Shown here piece after piece: positions 35,000 to 44,096 of a stretch of 64,000 nucleotides of DNA (positions within the stretch are counted from its first letter, which is position 1; each line of letters begins with the position of its first letter). The notes under the pieces are model-generated. The model was not told the origin of the DNA. It was given only the letters and a program-made list of their open reading frames with translations, and made no database searches. The translations under genes were made by a program, and so were the position numbers. The stretch lies in assembly GCF_014610845.1 (NCBI RefSeq), contig NZ_JABTCG010000003.1, positions 558,001 to 622,000 of the forward strand. Reading direction: 5' to 3'. Source of the stretch: Maribacter arenosus (GTDB taxonomy: Bacteria; Bacteroidota; Bacteroidia; Flavobacteriales; Flavobacteriaceae).

Positions 35000-36239
35000 A
35001 AATCCCTTTTTTACGATTATTGTCATGCTATGTGCATTGAATAACTCCTGGGCACAATCGGAAGGATTGACTAGTTCTCCATATTCTTTATATGGATTGG
35101 GGGTCATTAACCAAACAAGTATAGGATTCACCAATGGTTTGGGATACTCCGGAATAGGAATTCGCACGGAAACCGAAATCAACAATTTGAATGCCGCAAA
35201 TTTTGGTCTAATACCAAAAAATGCCTTTTTCTATGATATAGGTTTAAAAGGGGATTACAACAGCTATAGCAACAAGGGAAGCAGCGAGTCGAAGACTACT
35301 TTGAATTTTTCAAATCTAGCCCTCGCTTTTCGTATCACCGAAGGTCTTGGAGCAGGAATAACCATGGTACCTTACAGCGACATGGGTTATTCTTTGGTGG
35401 GTATAAAAACCAATATTGAAGGTTCTACCGAAACTTTTGAAAGTAATATATCGGGCGTAGGTGGGCTAAGTGATCTTAAGTTGAACCTGGGATACGCCGT
35501 TACCGATAATTTACGATTTGGGGCCAGTGCTTCTTTTTTGTTTGGGAATATTGAAGAAGAAGAATCCTTTACCGTAAGCCAGAGCACTTTTAGTGCTACC
35601 GAAACCACAAATTACTCGGGGCTCCGAATGGGGTTAGGAATGCAATTTGATTTTTCGGATAATTTCACCATTGGTAGTACGGTACAATTCCCTACGAGCT
35701 TGGAAGGTAGCCTAAAACGTTCGGCAACCAAATTACTAGACGGCACCGAAATAACCGTTGAAGCCGATGAAAGTGATACTGCCGCTGATTTCGATATGCC
35801 CTTGGAACTTGGTTTTGGATTTAGCGCCAAATTCATTGAATCATTGACTTTAAGTGTCGATTACAAAAAGAACTTTTGGAGCGATACCGGACAGATTGAA
35901 AACTTGGGAACCTATGAAGATCAAGATATTTATGCTATGGGACTTGAATATGTAAAAAACCCAATAAGTTATAAATACGCCCAGCGCATAAGATACCGGG
36001 TGGGTTACAACTATGACAATGGTTACCTCGCCATAAACGGGGTAAAAGTAAATGGTTACAACATTACCGCAGGTATTGGGTTACCTATTGGTCAGGGTCA
36101 AAGATCCATGTTGAATATTGCATATAGTTATGGCTCTAAGGGGCAAATTCAAAATATACTGGTCAAGGAAAACTATCATATGCTTACCTTGAATTTGAGT
36201 CTGGCAGATTTATGGTTTCAAAAACGAAAGATCAATTAA
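34983..36239 (+). CDS. Outer-membrane beta-barrel protein (OmpP1/FadL-like)
   Basis: The protein of about 418 residues has a signal peptide ending near N-S-W-A-Q. Strands with alternating aromatics follow, starting with SSPYSLYGLGVINQ, a pattern typical of Bacteroidota OmpP1/FadL-like or similar 14-stranded barrels. Start candidates at 34974, 34983 and 34992 all overlap the end of the DUF4270 gene, so the two are translationally coupled. It ends with a strand ADLWFQKRKIN. The cargo is unknown. The DUF4270-barrel pair faces the Kelch-DUF4907-LytS-LytTR operon. Confidence 0.82.
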   Translation: MMKMIRNPFFTIIVMLCALNNSWAQSEGLTSSPYSLYGLGVINQTSIGFTNGLGYSGIGIRTETEINNLNAANFGLIPKNAFFYDIGLKGDYNSYSNKGSSESKTTLNFSNLALAFRITEGLGAGITMVPYSDMGYSLVGIKTNIEGSTETFESNISGVGGLSDLKLNLGYAVTDNLRFGASASFLFGNIEEEESFTVSQSTFSATETTNYSGLRMGLGMQFDFSDNFTIGSTVQFPTSLEGSLKRSATKLLDGTEITVEADESDTAADFDMPLELGFGFSAKFIESLTLSVDYKKNFWSDTGQIENLGTYEDQDIYAMGLEYVKNPISYKYAQRIRYRVGYNYDNGYLAINGVKVNGYNITAGIGLPIGQGQRSMLNIAYSYGSKGQIQNILVKENYHMLTLNLSLADLWFQKRKIN

Positions 36240-36360
36240 CGGTATGTCTTAACCCATCACCGTCTTTTAAATTAGTGTTAATTCAATGAACGGCACTAAA
36301 CCATTTAATAAATAAACCGTCAAAAGATAAAATATAGATATCAATTAAAATTCCATTAGT

Positions 36361-36945
36361 ATGAAAAAAGTAGTTATAATGATCTTAGGTATATTACTGA
36401 CAACCGGATTTGTAAATGAGGTAAACGCGCAAAGAAGGACAGCAACAAAGAAGGTAACCACCACAAATAGGGTTACAACTACCAAAAAAGTGGTACGCGT
36501 GCCAAGATCCAAGGTGGTATATAGAAAACCAAAGGCAAAAGTAGTCGCAACGAGGTCGATTCCCAATAAAAGGGTGGTTGTTTCCCCTAAGGGTGTGAAT
36601 TATTATTATGCGAACAATAGGTTTTATAGATCTTATAATGGTCGTTATATAGCTGTTGCACCTAGGGTTGGTCTTCGCATAGGATTTTTGCCCTCTGGTT
36701 TTAGAACCGTTGTGTTTGCCGGAAGAAGCTATTTTTATTTTGACGGTATTTATTACGACCAAATCGGTGATGAATATGAAGTGGTTTATCCTGAGATAGG
36801 AACCCTTATTTATGAGTTGCCCTACAATTATGAAAAAGTAGAGTATGATGGGCAATTGCTTTATGAAGCCAATGGCGTTTTATATGAAAGGGTACAAGTA
36901 GATGGTACCAGGGCCTATGAGGTCGTAGGTATTGTAGAGGACTAG
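36361..36945 (+). CDS. DUF6515-type secreted protein
   Basis: The 194-residue protein has a signal peptide (MKKVVIMILGILLTTGFVNE, cut near NVNAQ). A Lys/Arg/Thr/Val-rich linker follows (about 25-75). The Tyr-rich domain (about 76-145) reads G-V-N-Y-Y-Y-A-N-N-R-F-Y then VGLRIGFLPSGFRTVVFAGR and YFYFDGIYYDQ. This matches DUF6515, a family of unknown function in Bacteroidota. It is a single gene; the 121-bp upstream region shows no clear operator. Confidence 0.8.
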   Translation: MKKVVIMILGILLTTGFVNEVNAQRRTATKKVTTTNRVTTTKKVVRVPRSKVVYRKPKAKVVATRSIPNKRVVVSPKGVNYYYANNRFYRSYNGRYIAVAPRVGLRIGFLPSGFRTVVFAGRSYFYFDGIYYDQIGDEYEVVYPEIGTLIYELPYNYEKVEYDGQLLYEANGVLYERVQVDGTRAYEVVGIVED

Positions 36946-36976
36946 GATGTAGACAGAAATTGATCAGGACAAATAG

Positions 36977-37022
36977 TAGGGTAGTAGTTTAAACCATAAG
37001 GTCTTTATTGCTACCCTATTTT
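36977..37022 (+). terminator. Possible terminator between convergent genes
   Basis: TAGGGTAG (36977-36984) pairs with CTACCCTA (37011-37018) around a 26-nt loop and is followed by a short T-rich stretch. It is weak because of the large loop. Confidence 0.35.
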
Positions 37023-37054
37023 CATAGAGATTGTTAAGGTTTCTATGGATGGTT

Positions 37055-37786
37055 TTAATCAAGGCTGTTTTTAGAAATGTAGGCCAAAAATTCCGGTTTG
37101 TAGTTTTCCGAAACCGTGATGCGCTTGTCTCCGATAATGACCTGACTTCGTTCAATAACATCAACGGCCTCTAATGCGACGATAAATGAACGGTGAATAC
37201 GCATGAATTTATCAGCTGGTAGTACTTCTTGAAGACTTTTTAGGCTCATTAAGGTCAATACAGGTCTTGGTCGGTCTTTAAGCCATATTTTAATGTAGTC
37301 TTTAAGGCCTTCAAAATAGAGAACATTATCCAAATGTATCTTCAATTGTTTATAATCGGACTTAACGAAAAGGAATTTCTTTTCGCTGATAGTTGGTGTT
37401 TGTGCTTTGGCCTTTGTCAAAGAAAACCATTCTTTGGCCTTCGTAGCGGCAGATAAAAATTCGGCATAATCAAAAGGTTTCAACAAATAATCCAAAGCTT
37501 CTACCTTAAAACCTTCCAGTGCATATTCAGAAAAAGCGGTGGTAAAGATGACCCGAGTACTTTTTGGAATCAATTTGGAAAGCCCTATCCCAGTGAGATC
37601 GGGCATCTGTATATCAAGAAAAACCAAATCAACAGGTTCCTTTTCCATAAAGGTCAAAGCCTCTATGGCACTGTCACATTTTTTTTTAAGGACTAAAAAG
37701 GGTGTTTTCAATACATACCCTTCAATCAGTTGCAGTGCCATGGGTTCATCATCAACAACAATACAGCTAATTTGGAAAGGCTTCAT
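37055..37786 (-). CDS. LytTR-family response regulator of the efflux operon
   Basis: The 243-residue regulator has a receiver domain (D12-D13, phospho-acceptor D58 in LVFLDIQMPDLTGIGLS, Lys in YLLKPF). Its LytTR DNA-binding domain (about 135-240) contains FMRIHRSFIVALE. It lies 5 bp after its kinase at the end of the TolC-MacA-ABC operon. It is close in sequence to the regulator at 51246. Autoregulation of the efflux operon is the simplest reading. Confidence 0.94.
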   Translation of the reverse strand: MKPFQISCIVVDDEPMALQLIEGYVLKTPFLVLKKKCDSAIEALTFMEKEPVDLVFLDIQMPDLTGIGLSKLIPKSTRVIFTTAFSEYALEGFKVEALDYLLKPFDYAEFLSAATKAKEWFSLTKAKAQTPTISEKKFLFVKSDYKQLKIHLDNVLYFEGLKDYIKIWLKDRPRPVLTLMSLKSLQEVLPADKFMRIHRSFIVALEAVDVIERSQVIIGDKRITVSENYKPEFLAYISKNSLD

Positions 37787-37791
37787 CTATA

Positions 37792-38832
37792 TCAGATTTC
37801 TAAGGTTAGGATGGCTGTAAAGATACCATCTTCAACCTTATAATCGAAATGATGTTGATCTGGATATAATAATTGTAAACGTTTTTCTAAATTTTCCAGA
37901 CCAATACCGGAACCACTTTTATCACTGGTGTTTTTGGGGGTATTCGGATTCGAGGCGGTGAAGGTCAAATTGGTTCCCTCAACTTCTAACCCAAATGATA
38001 AATCGGACGATTTGCCTGCGGATACACCATGTTTAAAGGCATTCTCTACCAAAGTAATGAAAAGCAATGGTACAATTTCAATATTTGGTACCGACTTTGG
38101 GAAAGTGTACGATATTTTGATCTTATCGCTAAATCGGAGTTTCATAAGCTCAATGTATTGGGTCATGAAATCTATTTCTTTTTCTAAGGGGACCTTTTCG
38201 GTCTCGGTATCATATAAAAGGTAACGCATTAATTTACCCAAACTATGAATGGTTTTTTTTGCGGTTTCGGGCTGGTAATCTACCAACGAATAAATATTAT
38301 TGAGTGCATTGAAAAAGAAATGTGGCTGTAATTGGTACTTTAAATGTTGGATCTCGGACTGTAGTTTAACATTCTTTGCCTCTTTTTGTTCGGCCTCGTT
38401 CTTCAACCATCTTTCCGTTGTTTTTAAAGCGATCGAAAAAGCTAAAGGCACAAGGGAAGCAAAAAAATCAAGATACCAGAAAATCTTTCTGGGAGGCTTG
38501 TTTATGGGATTATGGTTTATTACGAATAATTCGGTAAGATACCCTTTGAGTACGTGGTTCGCCCACACAAATGAACCGATTAAAATCACATTGATAAGAA
38601 AAAAAAGCAAGGTTTTTTCCCTAAAGAGGAACTTATGTATTAAAAAGAAGTAGTTCACATAGAAAATGAAGGCATAGAAAAATAAGGGTACCCAAGTATG
38701 TACGAGTGTCCTGGTCACAACCTGCGAATCCTGGTTTTGCCCTTGTGACAATAAGTAGGGCATGCTGAACAAGATCAACCATGCCAGAACATGCAGTAGG
38801 GGGAATAAGTATTTTTTACGTTTCAATTCCAT
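37792..38832 (-). CDS. LytS-type sensor histidine kinase of the efflux operon
   Basis: The 346-residue kinase has four membrane helices (about 8-28, 46-66, 76-94 and 120-138). Its His_kinase domain has H171 in LQPHFFFNALNNI, N box LVENAFKHGVS and G box SGIGLENLEKRLQLL. There is no extended sensor domain. It lies 13 bp after the ABC permease gene and 5 bp before the regulator. It may sense the efflux pump or membrane state, as in bacterial kinase-transporter pairs; this is inference from the operon. Confidence 0.94.
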   Translation of the reverse strand: MELKRKKYLFPLLHVLAWLILFSMPYLLSQGQNQDSQVVTRTLVHTWVPLFFYAFIFYVNYFFLIHKFLFREKTLLFFLINVILIGSFVWANHVLKGYLTELFVINHNPINKPPRKIFWYLDFFASLVPLAFSIALKTTERWLKNEAEQKEAKNVKLQSEIQHLKYQLQPHFFFNALNNIYSLVDYQPETAKKTIHSLGKLMRYLLYDTETEKVPLEKEIDFMTQYIELMKLRFSDKIKISYTFPKSVPNIEIVPLLFITLVENAFKHGVSAGKSSDLSFGLEVEGTNLTFTASNPNTPKNTSDKSGSGIGLENLEKRLQLLYPDQHHFDYKVEDGIFTAILTLEI

Positions 38833-38845
38833 CTATCAATTTTTA

Positions 38846-40066
38846 TCACTCATATCGCAATGCCGTAATCGGATCTAAAGCCGATGCCTTTCTTGCTGGA
38901 TACCATCCAAAGAATATTCCTGTAATGGCACAGACTGCAAATGATATGATAATCGAGTATAAGGCAACACTTGTTGGCCAATGTAAGAATTTCTCAATAA
39001 ATATTGTAGAACCAAGGCCTAAGGTTACACCGATAATTCCACCAGTGATACTTATTAATATAGCTTCTATCAAAAATTGCATCAATATATCTGCTCCTTT
39101 ACCTCCTACCGCCATTCGTAAACCTATTTCCTTGGTACGTTCTTTTACGGAAACATACATGATATTCATGATGCCAATACCTCCAATTAAAAGCGAAATA
39201 CCTGCAACCGCCACTAATAGAATAGTTAACATTTCACTTGTGGAACTAAAGGTAGAAATCAATTCTTCCATAGACCGTACCGTAAAATCATCATCTTCAT
39301 TGTCCATTAATTTGTGTTGCTTACGTAAAATTTCGGTCACTTGCTCTACTGCTTCCGTGGCATCATCCTCACTTACAGCCGAAGCCATAATCTGATTTAA
39401 ATAATCGATAGCCAAAATACGTTTCTGAACAGTGGTAAAAGGCGCAATGACCACGTCATCTTGATCCTGTCCGAAAGTGTTTTCGCCTTTTTCCTCTAGT
39501 ACACCAATCACTTTAAACGGAATATTATTAAATCGAATCATTTGACCAACAGGGTCTTGACCATCTGGAAATACATTTTCTACAACCGTTTGCCCAATTA
39601 AAGCCACTTTTGAAGCCGATTTTACTTCGGCATCTGTAAACATGCTACCGCTTTGTAAACCAACGGCCTTTATTTCTAAATACTCCGGATTAACACCAAA
39701 TATGGTACTTGGCCAGTTATTCGAACCATTAATGACTTGTCCTCCACCATTAACAACAGGCGTAATATTGCTTAATAAAGAAGCTTGTTCTTTTATTTCT
39801 TCATAATCGGCTAATATTAGGGTTTGCACATCACCACCGCTTCCTCTTGCAGGCCCTCTGTCATCTGCTCCTGGTCTAATGGTTATCATATTAGAACCCA
39901 TACTTGAAATGGTAGCACGAATACTTTCTTTAGAACCCTCTCCAATAGCCAACATCGCAATAACAGAAGCCACACCGATGATGATGCCTAACATGGTAAG
40001 CAAGGTCCTGGTCTTGTTAAGTACAATGGCTTTAAATGCGATTTTTAATAAATTATAGAGTCTCAT
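38846..40066 (-). CDS. MacB-type ABC transporter permease (FtsX/MacB_PCD)
   Basis: The 406-residue permease has the MacB topology: a first helix (about 16-40, RTLLTMLGIIIGVASVIAML), a large periplasmic domain (about 45-275) and three C-terminal helices (about 280-400). The FtsX motif ERTKEIGLRMAVGGKG is present. Unlike E. coli MacB, the ATPase is a separate gene, 2 bp upstream. With MacA and TolC partners in the same operon it forms a mechanotransmission-type tripartite pump that exports compounds or peptides from the periplasm. Confidence 0.93.
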   Translation of the reverse strand: MRLYNLLKIAFKAIVLNKTRTLLTMLGIIIGVASVIAMLAIGEGSKESIRATISSMGSNMITIRPGADDRGPARGSGGDVQTLILADYEEIKEQASLLSNITPVVNGGGQVINGSNNWPSTIFGVNPEYLEIKAVGLQSGSMFTDAEVKSASKVALIGQTVVENVFPDGQDPVGQMIRFNNIPFKVIGVLEEKGENTFGQDQDDVVIAPFTTVQKRILAIDYLNQIMASAVSEDDATEAVEQVTEILRKQHKLMDNEDDDFTVRSMEELISTFSSTSEMLTILLVAVAGISLLIGGIGIMNIMYVSVKERTKEIGLRMAVGGKGADILMQFLIEAILISITGGIIGVTLGLGSTIFIEKFLHWPTSVALYSIIISFAVCAITGIFFGWYPARKASALDPITALRYE

Positions 40067-40068
40067 AA

Positions 40069-40812
40069 CTAGTGGTCTTGTTTTGGTAATTTGGCTAATT
40101 CGTATGCTGCAGATTGTACCTTGTCATTTTTTTGATCCCGTATAATATTGCCGTCCTTTAACACAATTGTTCTACTACTAAACGTTGCAATATCTGGTTC
40201 GTGGGTTACAAATACAATGGTGATGCCTTGTTCGTTCAACTCTTGGAAAATAGACATGATTTCGTAGGCTGTTCTCGTGTCCAGGTTACCTGTAGCTTCA
40301 TCCGCAAGTATCATGACAGGATTATTTACCAAAGATCGTGCTATGGCAACGCGTTGTTGTTGTCCACCGGAAAGTTGGGAGGGGGTGTGATCCATTCTTT
40401 CTTCCAAACCAACCATTTTCAAGGCTTTTAAGGCGCTTTCCCTGCGTACTTCCGAAGACACTTTGCTGTTATAGAATAAAGGCAACTCTACGTTTTCCAA
40501 CGCTGATGTTCTTGCCAATAAGTTATAGGATTGAAAAATAAAGCCTATTTTTTCGTTTCGTATGGTCGCCAATTGGTTTTTACTTAAATCCTTCATTTCT
40601 ACACCATCAATTTTGTAGGTTCCTGAAGTTGGGTTATCTAAACATCCTAAAATATTCAATAAGGTACTTTTCCCGGAACCACTCGATCCCATGATGGTCA
40701 CAAACTCTCCTTCCTTGACAGTAAAAGAGACACCTCGTAAAGCGCGTACTGTTTCGGCTCCCATAGTAAATTCACGAGTTAAATCTTCTATTTTTATGAT
40801 TTCTTTACTCAT
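40069..40812 (-). CDS. ABC transporter ATPase of the MacB/LolD type
   Basis: The 247-residue ATPase has Walker [10 protein letters not shown] (residues 42-50), the Q-loop in FIFQSYNLL, signature LSGGQQQR (147-154), Walker B ending in D171-E172 and the switch His in VFVTHEPD. It belongs to the MacB/LolD/FtsE subfamily and powers the adjacent permease. It lies 6 bp after the adaptor gene and 2 bp before the permease. Confidence 0.95.
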   Translation of the reverse strand: MSKEIIKIEDLTREFTMGAETVRALRGVSFTVKEGEFVTIMGSSGSGKSTLLNILGCLDNPTSGTYKIDGVEMKDLSKNQLATIRNEKIGFIFQSYNLLARTSALENVELPLFYNSKVSSEVRRESALKALKMVGLEERMDHTPSQLSGGQQQRVAIARSLVNNPVMILADEATGNLDTRTAYEIMSIFQELNEQGITIVFVTHEPDIATFSSRTIVLKDGNIIRDQKNDKVQSAAYELAKLPKQDH

Positions 40813-40818
40813 GTTGGG

Positions 40819-42027
40819 TTACTTTTTTTTGTTACTACCTGGTCGTTTAGGCATAAATGGACTTTCGTTTGAGCCCGCTGGACCAGCTTCGGATTTTGAC
40901 ACGCCTTTTAAACTATATACTAACTTTTCACCTTCTGAAACGCCCTCTAGAATTTGTACGTTTACGCCATCACTTGCCCCTATTTTTATCGCTTTTGGTG
41001 ATATGCTTCTATCCTTTCCTAAAACCCAAATCACAGTATCATCCTTAGCTGGCAGATCTGTGATTTCGGGTAAATTATGATGCAGGTTATAGGTTGTAAG
41101 TGTTGTGGTATCTGGACTAAAGTTGATGGCCTTGGCCTCTGCAGTCAATACATCATTCAATTCCAAGGTGTAAATGGAAACGGTTGCTGTTAATCCCGGT
41201 TTTAATTTTAAATCTTCATTTTCTGCTTTAATGACCACGGTATAGGTCACAACATTTGAAGTGGTCGTTGGGTCTAATCGAACTTGGGTAATAACCCCAT
41301 TAAAAGTTTCGCCTATGTACGCATCAACAGTAAATTCAACACGTTGGCCATCTTTTACATTCCCTATGTCCGCTTCATCCACATCGGCTTCTACTTGCAT
41401 TTCCTTTAAATCTTGGGCGATTGTAAATAGGGTCGGTGTACTATAACTTGCCGCTACGGTTTGCCCTTCGTCAATGTCTCTTGAGAGTACTACTCCGTTG
41501 ATAGGAGAATAAATATTGGCATATCCCAAATTTGTGATTGCTTCTTGTAAGTCTGAATAGCGCTGGGTTACCGTGCCTTTTGCAGTTTCGTAATTGTATA
41601 CTGCATCATCATAATCGGATTTGCTGATGACCTGATTTTCAAATAAGGTTTTTTGTCGATCGAAAATAGTTTGCATATAGTTTCTTTGACTTATAGCATT
41701 GTCATAGGAAGCTTGTGCCTGTGTAAGAGCAGCCCTTAGATTGGTTTTGTCCAATTCTGCAATAAGTTGTCCTTCCCTTACTTCGCTATTATAATCCACA
41801 TATATTTTTTCAACAACTCCGGATACTTGTGTACCGACATCTACTTGATTTATGGGTTCAATGGTTCCGGTTGCCGTAACCATCGTGGTTACATCTGCTT
41901 TTTTGGCAGGTACTGTTTTTGCTTCAACAATAATAGCCTCTCCACCTTTTAGGAAAGAGTAACCTGCAATTACAAGTATTGCCACGATAAGGCCTGTTAT
42001 TATTATTTTCTTTTTATTTTTTTTCAT
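40819..42027 (-). CDS. MacA/HlyD-type periplasmic adaptor
   Basis: The 402-residue membrane-fusion protein has an N-terminal membrane anchor (about 7-26) and a split lipoyl domain (VTATGTIEPINQVDVGTQVS and YSPINGVVLSRDI). It also has a helical hairpin (about 105-170) and beta-barrel and membrane-proximal domains. The C-terminus is basic and low in complexity. It links the MacB-type permease with the TolC-like channel, whose gene lies 11 bp upstream. Confidence 0.94.
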   Translation of the reverse strand: MKKNKKKIIITGLIVAILVIAGYSFLKGGEAIIVEAKTVPAKKADVTTMVTATGTIEPINQVDVGTQVSGVVEKIYVDYNSEVREGQLIAELDKTNLRAALTQAQASYDNAISQRNYMQTIFDRQKTLFENQVISKSDYDDAVYNYETAKGTVTQRYSDLQEAITNLGYANIYSPINGVVLSRDIDEGQTVAASYSTPTLFTIAQDLKEMQVEADVDEADIGNVKDGQRVEFTVDAYIGETFNGVITQVRLDPTTTSNVVTYTVVIKAENEDLKLKPGLTATVSIYTLELNDVLTAEAKAINFSPDTTTLTTYNLHHNLPEITDLPAKDDTVIWVLGKDRSISPKAIKIGASDGVNVQILEGVSEGEKLVYSLKGVSKSEAGPAGSNESPFMPKRPGSNKKK

Positions 42028-42038
42028 GATAGTATAAA

Positions 42039-43361
42039 TTAAAGTTTGATGTCGTTTCCTTGATAAAATTGAAGTAATTGGGTATACAAAAGGCTTAAAT
42101 ATTTTGCTTGAATGTAGTTTTGATGGGCATTGGTATATGTGTTTTGGCTTACTACAAGATCGGTGGTGCTCAAAGCACCCAGTTCATATTGTTTTTGAGC
42201 CAATCTGTACGATTCGTTTGCGGCATTTTTTGCAACATCGGCAGCTACCATTTGGCTCTGGGCCGCAGTGGCATTTTGCCAGGCGGTTTCTATTTTTTGA
42301 TATAAGTCTTTTTCTTCTTGCGCCAATTGCAGTTGGGCTATGTCAATATTTATCTTGGCATTTTCAACTTCAGTTTTCGTTTTGTTCCGGTTGAAAATAG
42401 GCACGTTCAAAGAGAGACCGACCCTTTGGTTGAAGTTCAAATCAAATTGGTCGGTAAAATTAAAATCCTGTGTTGAGGTATAACCCGAACCAAGACTTCC
42501 TGTTAATGAAAGTGTGGGTAGAAATCCTCCTTTGGCAATATCCAATTCCTTTTCTGAAACTGATATATTTATCTTACTTGCATTTATTTCGGGGAGTTTT
42601 TCCAAAGCCTGACTATAGACTTGATTTAAATCGGGAATCAATTCCTCACCTGTGCCGGTCGGAATGGCAATTTGAAACGAAGTGCCGTTCGGAAGCTCTA
42701 AAAGCTGTTTTAGGGTCAATAACTGTTGGGCGTAATCATTTTTAGCGGTTATCAGATTATAGGCATTCGTAGCCGTATTTGATTGCGCATCTGTATAATC
42801 CTTTAAGGCAATGGAGCCAGCTTCTAACCGAGCCTTAGCCTGTTCTTCTTCTTTTTGGGAAGCGACTAGATTGTTTTCGGCTATAGTGATATTTTCTTTA
42901 CTATAGAGTAGTTGAATATAGCTATCTGTTATACTCAAAATGATATTATTTTTGGCCTGCTCCTCATAAAAGGAATACTGGTCGACCAGAAGTTTGTTTT
43001 GTTTTATCTCATTATTGATTTGGTTACCCTGAAAAAGGGTTACTTGTGTGTTCAATCCTAAACTCGTAGAATTGATCTGTTGGGAAACAAAATCACTGGT
43101 TATAGGGTCGATCGAATTCCCATTCGTAAAGTTCTGTGAAGCCGAACCTGATAAATTGGGCAATCTTGATGATTTTGCGGCCTTATAGTTTTGAAGGGTA
43201 CTGTTTTTCTCCAAAACCGCCTGTTTTACGGTAATATTATTCTCCAAAGCATAGGAGATGCAATCCTCTAAGGACCAAATTTTATCGTTTGCACTAGCTG
43301 ATTGCTGTGCCTGTGCAAATTGCACGATTAGGGTAAGAATTAGTAGTATAGTCTTTCTCAT
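42039..43361 (-). CDS. TolC-family outer-membrane efflux channel
   Basis: The ATG at 43361 gives 440 residues with a signal peptide ending in FAQAQQ; a longer frame to 43415 adds a non-signal leader and is rejected. Two repeats of the outer-membrane-factor fold are visible, with helices such as LEDCISYALENNITVKQAV and, near the end, QYELGALSTTDLVVSQNTY. It is the first gene of the TolC-MacA-ATPase-permease-LytS-LytTR operon. Genes are spaced 2-13 bp apart, so one long transcript is likely. Confidence 0.94.
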   Translation of the reverse strand: MRKTILLILTLIVQFAQAQQSASANDKIWSLEDCISYALENNITVKQAVLEKNSTLQNYKAAKSSRLPNLSGSASQNFTNGNSIDPITSDFVSQQINSTSLGLNTQVTLFQGNQINNEIKQNKLLVDQYSFYEEQAKNNIILSITDSYIQLLYSKENITIAENNLVASQKEEEQAKARLEAGSIALKDYTDAQSNTATNAYNLITAKNDYAQQLLTLKQLLELPNGTSFQIAIPTGTGEELIPDLNQVYSQALEKLPEINASKINISVSEKELDIAKGGFLPTLSLTGSLGSGYTSTQDFNFTDQFDLNFNQRVGLSLNVPIFNRNKTKTEVENAKINIDIAQLQLAQEEKDLYQKIETAWQNATAAQSQMVAADVAKNAANESYRLAQKQYELGALSTTDLVVSQNTYTNAHQNYIQAKYLSLLYTQLLQFYQGNDIKL

Positions 43362-43777
43362 GGTGTATCCTATTAAATTGAAATACGGTTCAAATATCCA
43401 TCGCTTACCATACAATACATATTGAAATAGATAGATAGTGGAATTGACTAGACCAAAACGATTATTTTCTCGACGTGATTTTTTAGTGGGATTGCCTCTT
43501 TATGCTTTGAAATTTGGATGGAAATATCAAAATCCAAGACTGGCTAATTGCAATCCATAAACCAATAGGGCCTAGTAGAAAGCATAAAAAAGAGTTCCTA
43601 AAGTGGAGCCTTTAGCAAGGAAAACAAAATGAAACCTCTTGTTTATAGTCTTATAGTATTGCCTCCATTTACAAAACCATCCCATCTATAGATTAAAACC
43701 TATCATTGGTTGATTTGTTTTCTCCGTATTCATTCTCTTACGGTTCTTTGACCCCATAATCATAAAATAGAATCAAA
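43362..43777. other. Non-coding divergent region upstream of the efflux operon and the EF-hand gene
   Basis: No credible gene is present in these 416 bp. A bulged hairpin (AAAGAGTTCC pairing with GGAGCCTTT, about 43590-43614) lacks a following T run. Promoters for both directions must lie here but no full TTTG/TAnnTTTG match was found. Confidence 0.4.
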
Positions 43778-44053
43778 ATGAAAACAAAAGCAATTTTACT
43801 AAGTATTACGGCTAGCACATTATTTGCAGTTTCATGCAATGCTCAAAGTTCGAACAATCGACAAAATAAGCAAGAACCACCGACCGTCGACGAAATTTTT
43901 GAACAGATGGACAAGGACGAGGATGGAAAACTTTCCAAAAAGGAAATCAAAGGCCCCCTAAAAAACAATTTCGCAAAAATAGATACCGATGAAGATGGTT
44001 TCCTTTCTAAAGAGGAAGTGGAAAAGGCCCCAAAACCCAAAGGAAGAAAATAA
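43778..44053 (+). CDS. EF-hand calcium-binding lipoprotein
   Basis: The 91-residue protein has a lipoprotein-like signal (LFAVSC, Cys20). Two EF-hand loops follow: DKDEDGKLSKKE (about 48-59) and DTDEDGFLSKEE (about 70-81), each with acidic residues at positions 1, 3, 5 and 12. The tail is basic (PKPKGRK). It should bind calcium at the membrane surface. It precedes a DUF1566 lipoprotein by 43 bp on the same strand. Confidence 0.85.
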   Translation: MKTKAILLSITASTLFAVSCNAQSSNNRQNKQEPPTVDEIFEQMDKDEDGKLSKKEIKGPLKNNFAKIDTDEDGFLSKEEVEKAPKPKGRK

Positions 44054-44096
44054 CAACAAAAATTGGGCAGAGTTTAATCACACAAAATCGAATACC

